A stretch of 64,000 nucleotides of DNA from Cylicocyclus nassatus (GCA_958299035.1 CATQJL010000316.1:11316347-11380346), one strand, 5' to 3'; numbered from the stretch's first letter, positions 1-9,985 are shown. Numbers and translations are program-made. The notes: a model not told the origin generated them from the letters alone.

Positions 1-756
1 TACTCCGAATGGCAATCGATTGTAGCGATACAATCCCTTGTGCGTATTGATAGTCAGCATCTCCTTCGATGCTTCTTCAACTTCCACTTGCAAATAAGCT
101 TCGGCTAAGTCGAGTTGAGTGAAGAGCTGGCCTCCATTTAGTTTTGCGAACACTTCCTCCGCTGTGGGCAATGGGTGCTGATGCAATGCATCGTTTGATC
201 CTGTCGAGAAGTCGGCACAAATACGGATTTTCCCGTTCTTCTTCTTGACAGCAACCACCGGTGCGGCCCATTCTGAGTGTTCGACCGGAGAAATAACTCC
301 TTCGGCTACCAAGCGATCGATCTCGGCTTCCAATTCCGTACTGTCGCGTAATTCACCGGTCGCTTCTTCTTGAAAACTGGAACAGCATCGCTCTTCAAAA
401 CTAGCCTTGCCTTGCTCTTCGTGCATTTTCCCAGATCGCTGTTAAAGACTTCTGCATATCGCTCCTTCAAAGCGGCGACCACTTCGGCTCGAAATTTTTC
501 TTCGCTAGTCACCTTCTTGCAGTGGTAGTTATCCTTCAGCTTCTTGTATGCCGGCAGCTGAATACACCACTCCAATCCCAGCAAGTTCAAGCCTTCGGTA
601 ATGTAGCATGTGCCGTTTCCATGAACCATCCTTCCTGTAATGTCGATCTCTAACAGAGAAATCGGTTGAAAATTTACCGTAAATCTGCATCGGCGTTCCG
701 TCTGCAGTTTTGACTGGCATGGCACACGTTTCCGAAACAGGGGCTCCCATCGTTTT
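1..756 (-). pseudogene. pol: pol (end of protease, reverse transcriptase N-part), Gypsy element
   Basis: The frame continues from the in-frame TGA as MGAPVSETCAMPVKTADG. It shifts near 650-690 into a block containing LEIDITGRMVHGNGTCYI and LNLLGLEW, and shifts again near 340-350 into the RT core. The RT core has no Met but stays open to base 1. It carries the Gypsy RT motifs KIRICADFS, then QLDLAEAYLQ with the first catalytic Asp, then YNRLPFGV at the very edge. The YxDD box would lie left of the window. Role in an intact element: copying RNA into cDNA in the cytoplasmic particle. This copy is disrupted. Confidence 0.88.
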
Positions 757-1843
757 TCAAGCTCTACGCGATATCAGGGTTAAGTCCGCGCCTGTATCCA
801 ACTGGAGTTTGAGAGAGCATCTTTTGATTACGACGTCGAGATAAGTCCTCGCACTCTCGGCGTCGAAAGCGACCATATTCTTGCACTGTCTTTTGCGACC
901 AAAGTCTTTTGCACTTGTCCTCCGTCGCTTCTTCCGACCAGTGCTGCCAGATTGAGGAGATTCTCGTCTGAAATGTGGCCCTCCGCATTTGAAGTAATTT
1001 ACCTTTTTCTTCCACACAGCATGGATGTCTCGCGTGCCTTCCATGTCTGTATTATCCATTTTCAGGGCAGTGAAATTTTCAAATTCCGCGACTAGGTCCT
1101 CGATTGTCAGCGGTGCTTCGTCCGTGTGAGCGTCCAGTCGACGAATCATCCGAAGGCGAACTTCCCTATGTGAGGGATCTGGAAGACCTGCTACGAATTG
1201 CAGCGTCTTCATCGCCGTGTAGTCGACCTCCTTAAGCCGGGCATCCTCGTCCATCCGCTTGATAGTGTTGGCGTACTCGCGAAACGGTACGTACGCTGAT
1301 GTAAGCGGCGGGCAGGTTATTTTTAGGCACTCATACCGTCTTCTGATGAGCGTCTTCTTGGAGGCGAACAGCTTCTGGAGATTCGCGACGGTGGTGTCGA
1401 AGTCCAAGTCGCTCGGTTGTGCAGGCAAAACCTCATCTGCATACTTCCGGTATGCTTCTTCATCCAGCTTCATGAGGATCAAGTCGCGCTTCTTCTGATC
1501 CGGAAGCTGGGAGTCGCGTATGACCATTTATGACCGGTCCGTACCTGTCGTACCAGTACGCAAAGGTGTTACCTGTCTCTTCGTCTGAGACGAATCTTTG
1601 CACGTCCTTGCTCAGTTGATCGTACTGATCCTTGCTGGCATCTTGGACGGCCCCCTGATTACTGGCCAGGGTCAAGATCAGCGTCCTCATTTGCTCTTGC
1701 TGAGCTTGCAGCTGCATCTGCACTTGTTCCTGCTGGGCTTGTATCTGGATCCGCACTTCTTCTTGTTGAAGTAGCATCTGCTCCATCATGACGTTAAAGA
1801 CCTTCTCCAGATCTGCATACCGTTCTTCTGCGACCTTCGGCAT
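757..1843 (-). pseudogene. gag: gag plus start of protease, Gypsy element
   Basis: The likely gag start is the Met at 1843 (MPKVAEERYADLEKV). Residues about 15-65 form a Gln/Glu-rich coiled coil with repeated QAQQEQ blocks. A frame change near 1520-1545 is needed to pass from FAYWYDRYGPVI into the next block (PDQKKRDLILMKLDEE). A nucleocapsid-like knuckle near 990-1010 keeps FKCGGPHFRRE but has lost two of its expected cysteines, one replaced by Ser. The protease active-site motif LQLDTGADLTLIS follows near 780-820. Translation ends at an in-frame TGA (757-759), just where relatives have Trp after LISRRA; the same frame continues beyond it, so this looks like a TGG-to-TGA change. It is followed directly by pol. 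Confidence 0.85.
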
Positions 1844-2005
1844 GGCTCCGCAGCTACAACGAGATTTCTTCCCTCTCGTCGATCGATTTCTCAAATAGAA
1901 CTTACCTGGAGAAGTTGTCCTTGAAGTTGATTGCAGGCTTCTTCTTCTCCTTGGTCGGCGATGGAGCTTCTTCTCGTCCTCGGTTGGTGGTGGAGCTCTT
2001 CTTGT

Positions 2006-2023
2006 CCTTGATCCTGATCGCCA
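2006..2023 (-). other. candidate primer-binding site
   Basis: TGGCGATCAGGATCAAGG lies two bases after the proposed LTR end on the minus strand. Starting with TGG is expected for pairing to a tRNA CCA end, and TGGCGA(C/T)C resembles the tRNA-Arg type sites of some insect Gypsy elements. Not tested against the host tRNA set. Confidence 0.35.
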
Positions 2024-2025
2024 GT

Positions 2026-2243
2026 TGCTGTGGAACGCGTTGAGTTGTTGACGATTTATTAGAAAAACACAAGAGTTCCCCCTCTGCCTATCGGCGTACA
2101 TGCCGAGGGTTCACTAGGAATAAGTAGAGAACAACACACACAAATATATCAAAGTGCGGCGGGTACGCCGCAACCACAGAGACCATATAGACCTAGCCTA
2201 TAGTGAGCGAGCAGGTTCCAATATAAGGGACGGCTCTACAACA
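2026..2243 (-). repeat. candidate 5' LTR
   Basis: A 218-bp stretch that starts TGTTGT and ends CA on the minus strand. It contains a TATA-like box (TTATATT, near 2219-2228), a short GCGGCG/CGCCGC hairpin (2157-2172) and an AATAAA signal at 2055-2060 about 30 bp before its end. Two bases beyond it comes the primer-site candidate. The partner LTR is outside the window, so the limits are inferred. Confidence 0.4.
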
Positions 2244-2580
2244 TTTTGAAACTTCGACTTTCTAGCTTTGACTGCGAATATGATCGAATGTTTTATTTTT
2301 GAATAATGGAATTTTTATTCAATTTGCACCAAAGTATAACGTACAGGTGACTAATACCGCTTAGATGCAGTCAAGCTTTTGCTAGCGCGAAAATCACAAA
2401 AAACCAATATGAGATGAGGCAGTTTTTGTGCTTGTTTGATTAAAAAGATTTACTTTATAAAAAACTGACTTCATGCAGGTTTTTGGAACGCTGTTATGTG
2501 GATTCGGAGTGAGTAAAAATTTTGTATAGCATACTTATAGCAAGCAAGCCACGGTGCTCGGCTCTCATGCGCTTGCGTTA
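2244..2580. other. no gene seen
   Basis: AT-rich sequence between the candidate LTR and the next palindromic element. Nothing coding or repeated was recognised. Confidence 0.5.
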
Positions 2581-2755
2581 GGCTCCCGCCAGAGTGCCGA
2601 AGTTATGCCAGCGCTACGCCAGCATTTCGATCGATACACGTGTATTTCGTTGGGGACATCTACCTGCTGAGCTAGCCCCGCCCCAACGAAATACACGTGT
2701 ATCGATCGAAATGCTGGCGTAGCGCTGGCATAACTTCGGCACTCTGGCGGGAGCC
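2581..2755. mobile_element. perfect palindromic MITE, 3-bp TTA target duplication
   Basis: Two 75-bp arms (2581-2655 and 2681-2755) are perfect reverse complements around a 25-bp spacer. They begin GGCTCCCGCCAGAGTGCCGA. Flanks are TTA at 2578-2580 and 2756-2758. A 3-bp TTA/TAA duplication is typical of PIF/Harbinger elements, so that class is the best inference. Perfect arms suggest a young insertion or recent correction. Confidence 0.75.
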
Positions 2756-2758
2756 TTA

Positions 2759-3111
2759 GAGGACTTATTGTCAGAAAATGCGCAGTCGTGCAAACTCACG
2801 TTATCAGGCAAAAAAACAGTCTTTCTCAGACACCAAGAGGTTATCTAGCTTCATAGCCAGAACACAATCCTAAACAACCAAACAACAGGAGCAAATCTTT
2901 CGCCGTTTTTACCCGTCAGTAGAATGTTCGAACAAAAATCGACAAATATTTTGCTCTACATTGGAGACCCTTCTCTTTTAAGCGATTGAAACTGATCTTT
3001 GAGTTTGGCGACTACTCCAATATTTACTGGATGTCATAATTCAAATTTATCTTGCCTAAATTTAGTATCACTTATTGCAATGATCTTGAATCGTTATTCT
3101 AATTTTGAGAG
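2759..3111. other. no gene seen
   Basis: AT-rich spacer without convincing coding or repeat signal. Confidence 0.5.
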
Positions 3112-3113
3112 TA

Positions 3114-3246
3114 CAATACCGCTCATAATTCGTCAAAAAAGTCGCCGGACTCCGGCGCACTCTGCCACACTCCGGTGCACTGCGGCGGAGTGTGGCGAAG
3201 TGCGCCGCAGTCCGGCGACTTATTTGACGAATTATGAGCGGTATTG
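3114..3246. mobile_element. Tc1-like palindromic MITE, TA target site
   Basis: 133-bp near-palindrome with arms of about 60 bp and a few mismatches. It starts CAATACCGCTCATAATTCG, ends with the reverse complement, and is flanked by TA on both sides (3112-3113, 3247-3248). The GC-rich centre (GTCGCCGGACTCCGGCG) contrasts with the AT-rich flanks. TA duplication plus a CA start fit Tc1/mariner. Confidence 0.75.
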
Positions 3247-3248
3247 TA

Positions 3249-4092
3249 GTTGCAAAGCAAGCAGATAGAGTGTACCTTAATAGTGATGTTTATTCGGATA
3301 CCTTTGATTGCTTTTTGTAACTTTTCAAAATGATTTCAAAAAGGCAAAATTTATCGGCGATCTAGACGCAGATCACAATGGGCTGCTGACCAGTCCAAAT
3401 GCCTGTCAATGAAACAAGTACCCCTGCTGCGCTCATATTGTCTATCATTATTCTGTGTGACAGGCATGAACATCGGGACCTTCTGAGGTTAAGAGTAATA
3501 CACAAGGTGAATGACAAATCTTTTATTAAATTTCAGACGTGCCAACAAGTTCTTAATCAGTAGCACAACCTCGAGCGAAACCACCCACGGAGCGGCATGT
3601 GTCTGATGCAGCTTTTCTTTATTATTTCGAGATCTTGGCAATGTCATTGAAATGTTTGGAGGATATACTAAGGTTATCACCGCAAACAAACAACAAGGTA
3701 AAACAGCATTTTTCAACGACATCTGTATCGGCTTCTGGAAAGGATCAGATGGCCTAGAAATGGACTTGGGTAGTCACATCCATAATTCCAGATTCACTAA
3801 CCTTAAATTCTTGTGATTTGAAAATTGATTTCTCGATGTCGAAATTTTACTTTATGTGGTTGTTATCTCATCTTTAGTTATAGCAAGGAATCTGAAGGAG
3901 TTAACAAAGCTACGTGCCAAAACATTAGGTAAAAGCTGTGGCTCTTCTACAGCCGATTTGTGCTGTTGGAACTTTTGAACTGTGCTGAGAGCATTTTTAT
4001 TAGGCATGTGTTCACTGCGAGCCCATTTTGCGAGCGGAAATGAATTTCTATTTTTAAGTCGTTACTCTTATCTAGAACTCATCGCTCAACCA
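3249..4092. other. no gene recognised
   Basis: AT-rich. A 77-codon minus frame at 3489-3722 begins with a hydrophobic stretch (LPCCLFAVITLV), but I see no supporting splice or promoter signals, so it is not called as a gene. Confidence 0.4.
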
Positions 4093-4094
4093 TA

Positions 4095-5235
4095 TACAGG
4101 GTGTCCCAAAAAAATGTTTAGAACGTTTGATCGTTAATATCTCTCTTCCCAAGAAGTCTTTTGCCTTGCTTCAGGTACCGTTTTGTAGAGCTGGCTTCAG
4201 CTTAGATTTCCATTATAGAACGAATCACCCATCTCTCTTCATTACTGTAGGGTTACGGTAGAAACTTCAAAGAGGGTTTTGAACAATGAAAGGCCATATT
4301 TTGCCTCAGAAAGGAAACAAAACAGCCTGAAAACTTTTACACCAGGCTAATTAGAATTGCTGATTAAAACTGTAAAGTTCCCAACTTATTATAATGCTTC
4401 ATTGAAGAGTTATGCCAGGTGAGAGGTAGCGGCCTTTTTTTCAATGTTCCTAAAAAGTGCGATTACACCGTTTAGAAAGCTTCGTAATCGTGTGAATAGT
4501 TGAGTATTGAACTCAGCGTCTATAAAAACCCTATTACACAAGTTTTCACAATTTTTTGAAAAATTTTGAAACGGCAGCTTTTTCCACATTGACACCATAT
4601 GTTTCAAGTTTCTACCGTAATCCTACAGTAATGAAGAGAGATGGGTGATTCGTTTTATAGTGCAAATCTAACAAGGGAATGGTCAGAAGTCGAAGTGGCC
4701 AATCCATACAAGCTGCATACCATTCGATGCAGCATAGAATGCTGATTTCAAATCTGTCTTCTATATCTGCAGAGCGCCTTTGTAGACGAAGGTATGAGCA
4801 GCTTTACCGCGAAAAAACCGTATACAAAATTTGCGAAATTAGGCACATTATTGCTCTTTCAGCTCACCTCTAGGTACGATTCACATGAAGTGACCCAGTT
4901 GCATGTATTGGTCCCACACTGAGACGAGAATGGCTTAGTATAGTCAAGTTTACACTTTACACGCACAATTTTCTTAGCAAAATTATGGCCTTCAGTGGCT
5001 TATATTTTCGTCCACAGTAGCGCTCTGCAGATAAGGAAGATATATTTAGAGTCAGCGTTTTATGCTGCATCTAATGGTATGCAGCTTGTATGGATTGGCC
5101 ACTTCGACTTCTGACCATTCCCTTGTAAGTTGAAGCCAGCTCTACAAAACGGTACCTAAAGCAAGGCAAAAGACTTCTTGGGAAAAGAAATATTAACGAT
5201 CAAACGTTCTAAACATTTTTTTGGGACACCCTGTA
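4095..5235. mobile_element. mariner-type foldback element, CAGGGTGTCCCA ends
   Basis: Starts CAGGGTGTCCCAAAAAAATG and ends with the reverse complement, flanked by TA (4093-4094, 5236-5237). The arms (TTTAGAACGTTTGATCGTTA and onward, to a block with GAGCTGGCTTCAG) are inverted copies of each other over roughly 150 bp or more. CAGGGTGTCCCA-type ends with TA duplication are known from IS630-Tc1-mariner elements. No transposase frame survives. The right arm is split by the 4672-5125 insertion. Confidence 0.8.
4672..5125. mobile_element. PIF/Harbinger-like MITE, CAAGGGAATGGTC ends (copy 1)
   Basis: 454 bp. Inverted termini CAAGGGAATGGTCAGAAGTC, target duplication TAA (4669-4671, 5126-5128). The empty site is visible in the opposite arm of the surrounding foldback, where the same sequence has a single TAA. 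A second copy lies at 9193-9644 with TTA. TWA 3-bp duplications indicate PIF/Harbinger. Confidence 0.8.
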
Positions 5236-5240
5236 TAGTC

Positions 5241-5400
5241 GGCTTCCAGATTCGTGTGGAGGCGGATTGCGGACTTCCCTGATTTTCAAGATAAACTTGT
5301 TGAACCTCCACGTTATAGCATTGTCTTTCGTGATCTCTCGTCAAGCTTATCCTTAAAATCAAGGAAGTCCGCAACCCGCCTCCACACCAATGTGGGAGCC
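5241..5400. mobile_element. 160-bp palindromic MITE
   Basis: Inverted arms of about 50 bp: GGCTTCCAGATTCGTGTGGA at the left against GGCTCCCACATTGGTGTGGA (reverse strand) at the right, continuing through GGCGGRTTGCGGACTTCC. No clear target duplication. It sits downstream of the host gene's polyadenylation signal. Confidence 0.6.
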
Positions 5401-5514
5401 GATCATATGTAAAGTAATATGTGTGATAAGTATTGATATCCAACACGTGCCAAGTTTGCTGGAGCTACATTCTACTATATTATTACTGGCTATCAGAATA
5501 CTTTTTGGAACATG

Positions 5515-5520
5515 TTTATT
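5515..5520 (-). terminator. polyadenylation signal AATAAA
   Basis: AATAAA on the minus strand, about 60 nt past the stop codon of the secreted-protein gene. Cleavage would be expected near 5495-5505. Confidence 0.55.
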
Positions 5521-5580
5521 CCAAAATGTGCATGTTAGCGGTAATGATATCTCACTACTTTTGACTTTTGTTGGAATTTT

Positions 5581-7984
5581 CTAAGGATCCTCCAAAGAAG
5601 TCGAGAGACCGAGGCCTCCTTTTTCGTCTTCGGTAGCTAGACCCGGTCCGGACTTATTCGATCCAAACGAATCAGTTTCTGGTCCATCTGGTCCACTTTT
5701 CGCGGTAGGCGGAGGTCCGCCTGCTCCTTTTTCGTGGGAAGGTGAATCGCCAAGTGAGCTCTGTTTGCTTGTTTCTCCCACATCGGTGGGACCGGCAGGT
5801 GGGCCAACTTCTCCTTCCTCGGGGGAAGCGAGTGGCGGTGAATCTCCGGCAGGTGGGCCGCTAAGAACTTCTTCTCCCTGGGGGGGAGCGGATGGGGGTA
5901 AATCTCCGGGTGGGCCGCGAACTTCTTCTCTGTTGGGGGAAACGGGTGGAGGTGAATCTCCTTCTGCGGTAGACGCGGAAACCCGCCTTCGTTTCCCCCC
6001 AGTCTGCTGCTCCTTTCGGTTGAGTTTCTGCGGAGTACACTTTTGCTTCTTGTTTTCTATCCAGGGCTCAATCTTGGCGGCACAAGTGACTTTAGTCCCA
6101 TGCGAGAAGCAATTAAAGAAAAAATATATAGTTCCTTTTCGCTTTCCGTGCTGAAATGAAATGAATTTTTTCTGTCCATTAAGCTAGATTACAGCACTCG
6201 AATCTGGTGAATTTTTGCGCAAAAGTTCCTTGCAACATAGACTTTTGAACAGATTGAAATATTAACTTCGACGCCTATACTAGAATGATTGAGCGTGCCA
6301 CTATACTATATAGACTATAGGTGATTCGAACGCTTAAAGGCAGCCTACAGCCGTTTAGCCTAAGTTGGAGGTCTTGAGCTTCTGGCATCCTACAATACTA
6401 GGACCCCTCTATAAATCCGATGCCCAAGTCGCGGCTCAAACTGTCACTTCGGAAGCGAGAAAACCGCTTCGGAATAGAGAAGAAACATGAGGACCCCAAG
6501 TCGGCACCGCCCCCTCCGGTAACGCTTGCCCATCCGTGCGCGCCCATCCAATCACCGTTCCGGGAACGGGCTCGCAGGTTCTCCAGAACGAGGGTTGTCG
6601 GGATTTTTGCGAATTCTCGACTTCATGTTCGGAATCAAGGACATGAGAAGGCCCCGCAGCGACCAAAACATGGAAGTCGAGAATCTGAGTGGACGGTGCC
6701 TTTAAGATTGTTTAAAGCTGGCTGCGGAGACGAGCACTGTTTCAGCCGTCGTCGCATAGTCCGTGCGGTTCATGAATTACTCATGCATAGGCGAGCTTTT
6801 ACTCATGTCCAAACTGTGCTCGCTGAGGCGGAAGGGTACAATGACTTGTAAGGAAATATATCAGAACTGTTTCCTACTTACCGCAGCCTTCAACTTTTCT
6901 TTGATGATCTCGACCATTTGAGTTTTTCGATGTCTGTATAATGGTACAAAATCATCGAAAAGGTTTTTTTGAGAACTTACCGATATTCGGTTGTGTAATA
7001 CACGAAACCACACTTTTCCGGAATTTTCACACCATTACCCACAGCGCAGGCGACACGCATTAACGGAATTGAAGGAGTCTAAAGCAAAGTTTCTTTTGAG
7101 TTGAGTATTGATCTTAGCGATTTCCTGGTGTCAAAATTGAAAAATCAAGGCTCTGCAATATTGGCTTCACATGAATTCCGCTCCTGCTTACTTATTTGTA
7201 AACGATTTAAAAGTCTGTTGTTCGATGTTTTCATCGCATATATCTTTCTCCGAATGGAATGGCAGCTAATCAAGTCAATTCTTGCGTTTTTGTATAAACT
7301 TAGAGGCAGCGGCTCGGCAGAATGACAACTTTGGGATATTCATCATTTTCGGTTCTTCTGGATAAGCTAAGTCCAAGACTGTGCTTTGCAGTTTCAAAAG
7401 ATATCAATAACCCGGTTTTCCAGAAGTGAAAAGCGCTATTCCAGGGCGGACCGCGTATCCGCCCTCTAGAGCGCGATTGGCTCGTGGGTACGGTGGCTAC
7501 AGTATCTCCACTCACGAGCCCATCGCGCTCTGGAGGGCAGATACGCGGTCCGCCCTCAAATAGCGCTTTTCACGTCTGGAAAAGCGGGTTATTGATATCT
7601 TTTGAAGCTGCAAAGCACAGTCTTGGAGCATAGTCCCGATCCAGGAGCCGAGAACGGTGAATATCCCAAAGTTGTAAATTCTGCCGAGCCGCTGCCTTTA
7701 AGTTATAACATCGAAATACATCAGACCAACCATGTTTAGGCCATTATAGAAATGTTCTTGAAGTTGTTGTGCGTGTGATCTTGCTGTATCAAATTGGCCA
7801 AACGTGACATCACATGGATAAGTATGAAGGTTGTACGTGTATTCTTCATTAAAACAAATATGTTCATTCTTTTCAGATTTTTGCGAGAGCGCCGTCTCTA
7901 TCTGCACCTAAACAAAAACGTATCTCAAAGCGTACAATTCAAATTTTTCAGACTTACAAGGATTAAGAGAATGTAGAGGCGCAT
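5581..7984 (-). CDS. secreted cysteine-containing protein with Pro/Gly/Glu-rich tail (5 exons)
   Basis: Exons on the minus strand: 7984-7958, 7907-7710 (3' end least certain), 7078-6981, 6933-6882, 6150-5581; about 314 residues. Exon 1 encodes a signal-peptide start, MRLYILLIL, continued by VQIETALS in exon 2. Introns 1 and 3 are 50 and 47 nt. Donors are GTAAGT-like for introns 1, 3 and 4, acceptors end AG, and phases 0, 0, 2, 0 all join open frames. Exon 2 contains HIC and YPCDVTFGQFD; exon 3 has MRVACAVGNGVKIPEKCGFV; exon 5 starts with YFFFNCFSHGTKVTC and PWIENKKQKC, giving seven cysteines in the mature part. A basic patch (GGKRRRVS) then leads into a disordered tail of about 120 residues with repeats such as GPPAGDSPP. 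A TATA box and AATAAA signal bracket the gene. I do not recognise the family; the VACAV segment is only weakly reminiscent of CAP-type secreted proteins. Both long introns contain TTAA-flanked insertions. Confidence 0.8.
6334..6705. mobile_element. TTAA-flanked insertion in intron 4
   Basis: TTAAAGGCAGCC at the left and GGTGCCTTTAA at the right give a short inverted end (TTAAAGGCA) with TTAA at both borders. The interior is more GC-rich than its surroundings. TTAA targets are the hallmark of piggyBac-type elements. The terminal match is short, so this is tentative. It lies within the intron between 6881 and 6151 of the secreted-protein gene. Confidence 0.45.
7300..7701. mobile_element. TTAA-type palindromic MITE in intron 2
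   Basis: Ends TTAGAGGCAGCGGCTCGGCA (left) and TTAAAGGCAGCGGCTCGGCA (right, reverse strand). The arms of about 180 bp are inverted copies, including a GC-rich block near 7440-7475 and 7520-7555 (GGGCGGACCGCGTATCCGCC at the left). The TTAA/TTAG border fits piggyBac-like insertion. It ends only about 8 bp from the proposed 3' end of exon 2. Confidence 0.7.
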
Positions 7985-8014
7985 CGGCTTGTCTGCTTCT
8001 TGTGTGCTCACGAG

Positions 8015-8023
8015 CCTTTTATA
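8015..8023 (-). promoter_or_regulatory. TATA box of the secreted-protein gene
   Basis: TATAAAAGG on the minus strand. Its first base is 39 nt upstream of the proposed ATG, so the expected start of transcription leaves a very short leader of roughly 10 nt. No other initiator was identified. Confidence 0.65.
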
Positions 8024-8547
8024 CAATTTGATGAACGCTTGCGTGAACTGCCTGATTGTATCGTACTAAATTTAGTCTTTTAATTGATTTAGACCGAGCG
8101 CACTTCGACTATTACCACAGTGTTTTTATTGTAAACTTTCAGTGAACTTTGTAAATGCTTTTGAAGGAAACTCAGCATCTACAGACCTATTGTATGCAAA
8201 GACAATGTGTTACTGCGGACGTCTTTCAGGTCAAGCGCACTTTCTTGCTTCTCATTCTGCTCTCCCTCTATTGAGCCCGAATTCAAGCGGTGTTGCTTAA
8301 CTCGGCAATTTTATTTTTTGAGTCTGAGCCAAAATGACAAGATATGGAGCTGTGTAATCTTTTACTTTCTTATAGTTAATCGAACGCTGATCTAATCTTT
8401 ATGATCTCTACATGCTTCTCAGCTGGGGCGCCCCAAATAAGAAAAGTAGCAATAATCATGATTTGCAGCTAAAAATGGCTAAAAAATACGATATGCTTTT
8501 GGTGGCAAATTGCAGTGAGAAAAATTGAACTAACCCATGTATAAAAA
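8024..8547. other. upstream flank, no gene seen
   Basis: Region upstream of the TATA box. AT-rich, no coding exon recognised. Confidence 0.45.
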
Positions 8548-9192
8548 TATCAGGTTGTCTCATAAGTTTTTTCAAATTTGATTTCTGACTGCACTAACAT
8601 GTCTTCTCAATTCTAATGGAGAAGCAGGGTATCATTCGATTGATCAAAGCAAGCTCTATAATATGGTATATAAAGTACGCACCAGCTTTAGTACACCTCG
8701 AGCTAGAAGCCAAAATCTTATGAGTTTTGAATGCTCAAAAATTTGAAAAATTCATATTTCTGTTAAAAAGGAACTTATATGATTTCCCACTAGCTCACGC
8801 ATATACACTTCACATTGAACATTCATATATGCCTTTGCTGCATTTTTTTCTAAGCTAAAGACCGAAAAAAACGAGAATTTTTATATTTTGAAAAAGCGAT
8901 ACTGTGCTGTTTCCAAACGAGTAAACGTACACTGCAAGCCTTTGGGAGTATAACCGTGTGATTTCGGCTTACCGCAAGCGCTAGTTTTCGAGAAATAACA
9001 GGTTTAGCTTTTGTTGCTTGGGTCGTTGATTCTAAAATTATTTTATTCTCGGAAACTAGAGCTTTTAGAAAGCTAAAGATTTGCGACTATACTTCTTAAA
9101 TTTGTAGTAGTATACATGTACTTATGTGGAAACAGCGCAGCGTCGCTTTTTCAGAAACATGAAAATTTCCTTTCCCTCAATTTATTAGCTTA

Positions 9193-9644
9193 CAAGGGAA
9201 TGGTCAGAAATCGAAGGGGCCAATCCAAAGAAGCTGCATACCATTAGATGCAGCATGAAGCGGTGACTCTAAATCTGTTTTCCTTACCTGCTTATCGCTT
9301 TTCTGGACGAAGCTATAAGCCATTAAAAGCCATTATTTGGCTAAGAAATTATGCGTGAAATTGAAAATTTAGCCGTACAGAGCCGCGTTCGCCTTAATGC
9401 TGGGCCAGAACATGCAGCTAGCTTACCTCAAATTTTTAAAGCGAGAAGCTGAGCTAAAAGTGCAACAATGTGCTCAATTTCGCTGTTTTCATGTATGATT
9501 TTTTCACAATAAAACCGCTTGTAGCTTCGTCCACAGGAGCGATAAGCAGATAATGAAGACTGATTCGAAGTCAGCATTTTATACTGCATCGAATGATATA
9601 CAGCTTGTTCGGTTTGGCCACTTCGACTTCTGACCATTCCCTTG
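9193..9644. mobile_element. PIF/Harbinger-like MITE, CAAGGGAATGGTC ends (copy 2)
   Basis: 452 bp, same family as 4672-5125. Target duplication TTA (9190-9192, 9645-9647). Inserted into the mariner-type element 8550-9985. Confidence 0.8.
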
Positions 9645-9803
9645 TTAGGAAAAATATACAGCAAAGGCATATATGGATGTCTGATGGAGCGTATACGCGT
9701 AAGCTGGGGACTCCTATAAGTTCCTTTTGAACAAAGATACAAATTTTACTTCAATTTTTTGAACATCCAGAAACTTTTTTCAAATTTTGGCTTCTAACTT
9801 AAG

Positions 9804-9885
9804 GTGTACTAGGCTGCGTACGCTTACATGTCATCTTAGAGAGGGTGTACTAGGCTGCGTACGCTTACATGTCATCTTAGAGCTT
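9804..9885. repeat. 41-bp tandem duplication
   Basis: Two adjacent copies containing GTGTACTAGGCTGCGTACGC and CTTACATGTCATCTTAGAG, inside the right arm of the mariner-type element. Confidence 0.85.
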
Positions 9886-9985
9886 GCTTTGCTTTATCAA
9901 ATGGTTCCCTGATTCTTAGTAAGTACTGAAAAATGACGTATTGCGGTCAAAAAGTCAAAATTGAAAAACTTATGAGGCAACCTAA

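Larger units (their letters stand above)
1..2243 (-). mobile_element. Ty3/Gypsy LTR retrotransposon, 5' portion (decayed)
   Basis: Reading leftwards on the minus strand: a candidate LTR (2026-2243), a primer-binding-like site, gag with a Gln-rich coiled coil, a zinc-knuckle remnant, an aspartic protease with D-T-G, and the first part of reverse transcriptase, which runs off the left edge of the window. RNase H, integrase and the 3' LTR would lie outside. The order gag-PR-RT is that of Ty3/Gypsy elements. The coding frame is broken by one in-frame TGA and at least three frame changes, so this copy is not expected to be functional unless the breaks are assembly errors. The RT peptides resemble Gypsy elements common in nematode genomes; this is recognition from memory, not a search. 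Confidence 0.9.
8550..9985. mobile_element. mariner-type MITE, (T)CAGGTTGTCTCATAAG ends
   Basis: Left end TCAGGTTGTCTCATAAGTTT, right end (reverse strand) TTAGGTTGCCTCATAAGTTT. TA lies at the left border; the right border is CA, probably mutated. Both arms carry the recurrent ATTCGAT...AAGCAAGC block. Interrupted by the insertion at 9193-9644. Confidence 0.75.

Noticed and set aside
5765..6154. 129-codon plus-strand frame, Gly/Pro/Ser-rich
   Set aside because: It is antisense to the terminal exon of the secreted-protein gene, whose splice signals and phases support the minus strand.
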